A DNA stretch of 64,000 nucleotides from Gnetum montanum (lineage: Eukaryota > Streptophyta > Gnetopsida > Gnetales > Gnetaceae). The notes below the pieces were generated by a model. It searched no databases and was not told the DNA's origin. It saw only the letters and a program-made list of their open reading frames with translations. The stretch covers positions 186,665 through 250,664 of the forward strand of contig MNCI01036200.1 of NCBI GenBank assembly GCA_015680685.1, read 5' to 3'. A program made the position numbers and the translations under genes. Shown piece after piece: positions 63,272-64,000 of the stretch. Position 1 is the stretch's first letter. Every line of letters starts with the position of its first letter.

Positions 63272-64000
63272 TCCGACTGACAAAAAATACAGACTTTTTT
63301 TTTTGGGGGGGGAGAGCAAGTGATCAAGTTAGCAAGTTGACGAACCAGAGCACCAGAGCACTTATCGCTTTTTGTTGATAGCAGATCAAGAGGACAAGAG
63401 CATTTTCTGAGCAAGGGAACATTCATCGCCTTGAGCAGAGAAACAAGAGCAACCTTTTGGTAATCGCTGCAAGCATGATCCGTTAGCCGAAACAGAACAC
63501 AGCACGCCTGAGTCCTAACAGCAGATCTACCCGAAGCGAAGAAGCAGAACGGGAATTGCAGAGTTGTCTCGCCCAGTTAGCAGGCTCTATCGTTCAAAAG
63601 ATCGACAGACTTTAGAGCTTAACCATCCCTGCGCCTAGGCTTTGGGTCTACAAGGTAGATCAGATTTCTGTTCACACAGTTTTCTTGTTGTTTTGTGCTC
63701 ATTTGTATCCAGTTGTTGGAGGTTTTCTCCCATTGTAACGTAATATACACGGAAGTATATATCCGATCCAGCATTGAAACATAGATCTTTGATCTTTGCG
63801 AAGTATACGTTTTTCTCTCCCGATTAGCATCTTTCCGGCGTTTTAGCGTTATCATCATAACGATCCATCTACGTCGCTGTCTCCCCATTTCACGATCTCT
63901 GGCAACAAATCACGTCACACAAAAATCCGTAATCATCACCACTTTTATTGACCCGTAAGTCCCTGTCTGATCGACAAGACCGTTCAGGGCGCCGCTGATT

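Larger units (their letters stand above)
62403..64000 (+). repeat. LTR of an E-family (Tat-lineage) element, cut by the window end
   Basis: Plus strand, starting TGAAACACCGTGAAAATTA like the LTR of E. It contains U3 hairpin array (62470-63014), TATA box (63262-63271) and R-U5 text running to the window end. It ends mid-LTR in the CAGGGACTTACT-type region (here GTCCCTGTCTGATCG as its complement). At least 1598 bp. The base before it is not E's polypurine tract, so this is the outer edge of a 5' LTR (or a solo LTR) inserted into element F. A possible target-site duplication copy is TGACC at 62398-62402. Confidence 0.85.

Overview
This window looks like repeat-rich intergenic DNA from a large plant nuclear genome. 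The evidence is nested, decayed LTR retrotransposons of two plant Ty3/gypsy lineages (Athila-like and Tat-like), L1-type LINE remnants, high AT content outside one GC-rich patch, GT-AG introns and TATA-type promoters. A gymnosperm or another large-genome seed plant is plausible, but nothing here fixes the species. Six single N characters mark collapsed assembly gaps. At least two of them sit beside duplicated or inverted contig ends.

Layout. 1-13843: truncated Athila-like element C (minus), then non-autonomous element B (plus), which is split by Athila-like element A (plus, 3228-11347, with gag, protease, partial RT and the integrase tail). 13844-22858: a decayed gag (minus), a LINE 3' part (plus), short tandem repeats, the only credible host gene (a secreted PMEI-domain protein, minus, 18396-18965) and a LINE reverse transcriptase. 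That LINE is interrupted by Athila-like element D (minus, 22859-48781, flanked by the duplication ATCAT). D is in turn interrupted by Tat-lineage element E (minus, 26434-43202). The LINE resumes at 48787. 50700-55610: a second LINE (minus) split by non-autonomous LTR element G (plus, 51242-55129). 55611-58274: AT-rich DNA with a 190-bp tandem duplication. 58275-62402: non-autonomous element F (minus), relative of B. 62403-64000: an LTR of the E family (plus), cut by the window end.

How parts relate. A, C and D share LTR ends, polypurine tract and a tRNA-Asp-like primer site, and they carry (or carried) gag-pol. B and F share those LTR ends and polypurine tract but carry instead a globular domain resembling the 'putative plant transposon protein' family followed by a long coiled coil. 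B and F were therefore probably mobilised in trans by A/D-type proteins. E has gag, protease, RT, two RNase H domains and integrase on the minus strand.

Most notable: between E's protease and RT lies a plus-strand, intron-rich gene-like unit (33761-37816). It seems to share the globular-domain-plus-coiled-coil design of the B/F protein. In addition, the U3 of every sufficiently complete LTR family here holds its own array of short inverted repeats just upstream of the TATA box, while R-U5 stays conserved.
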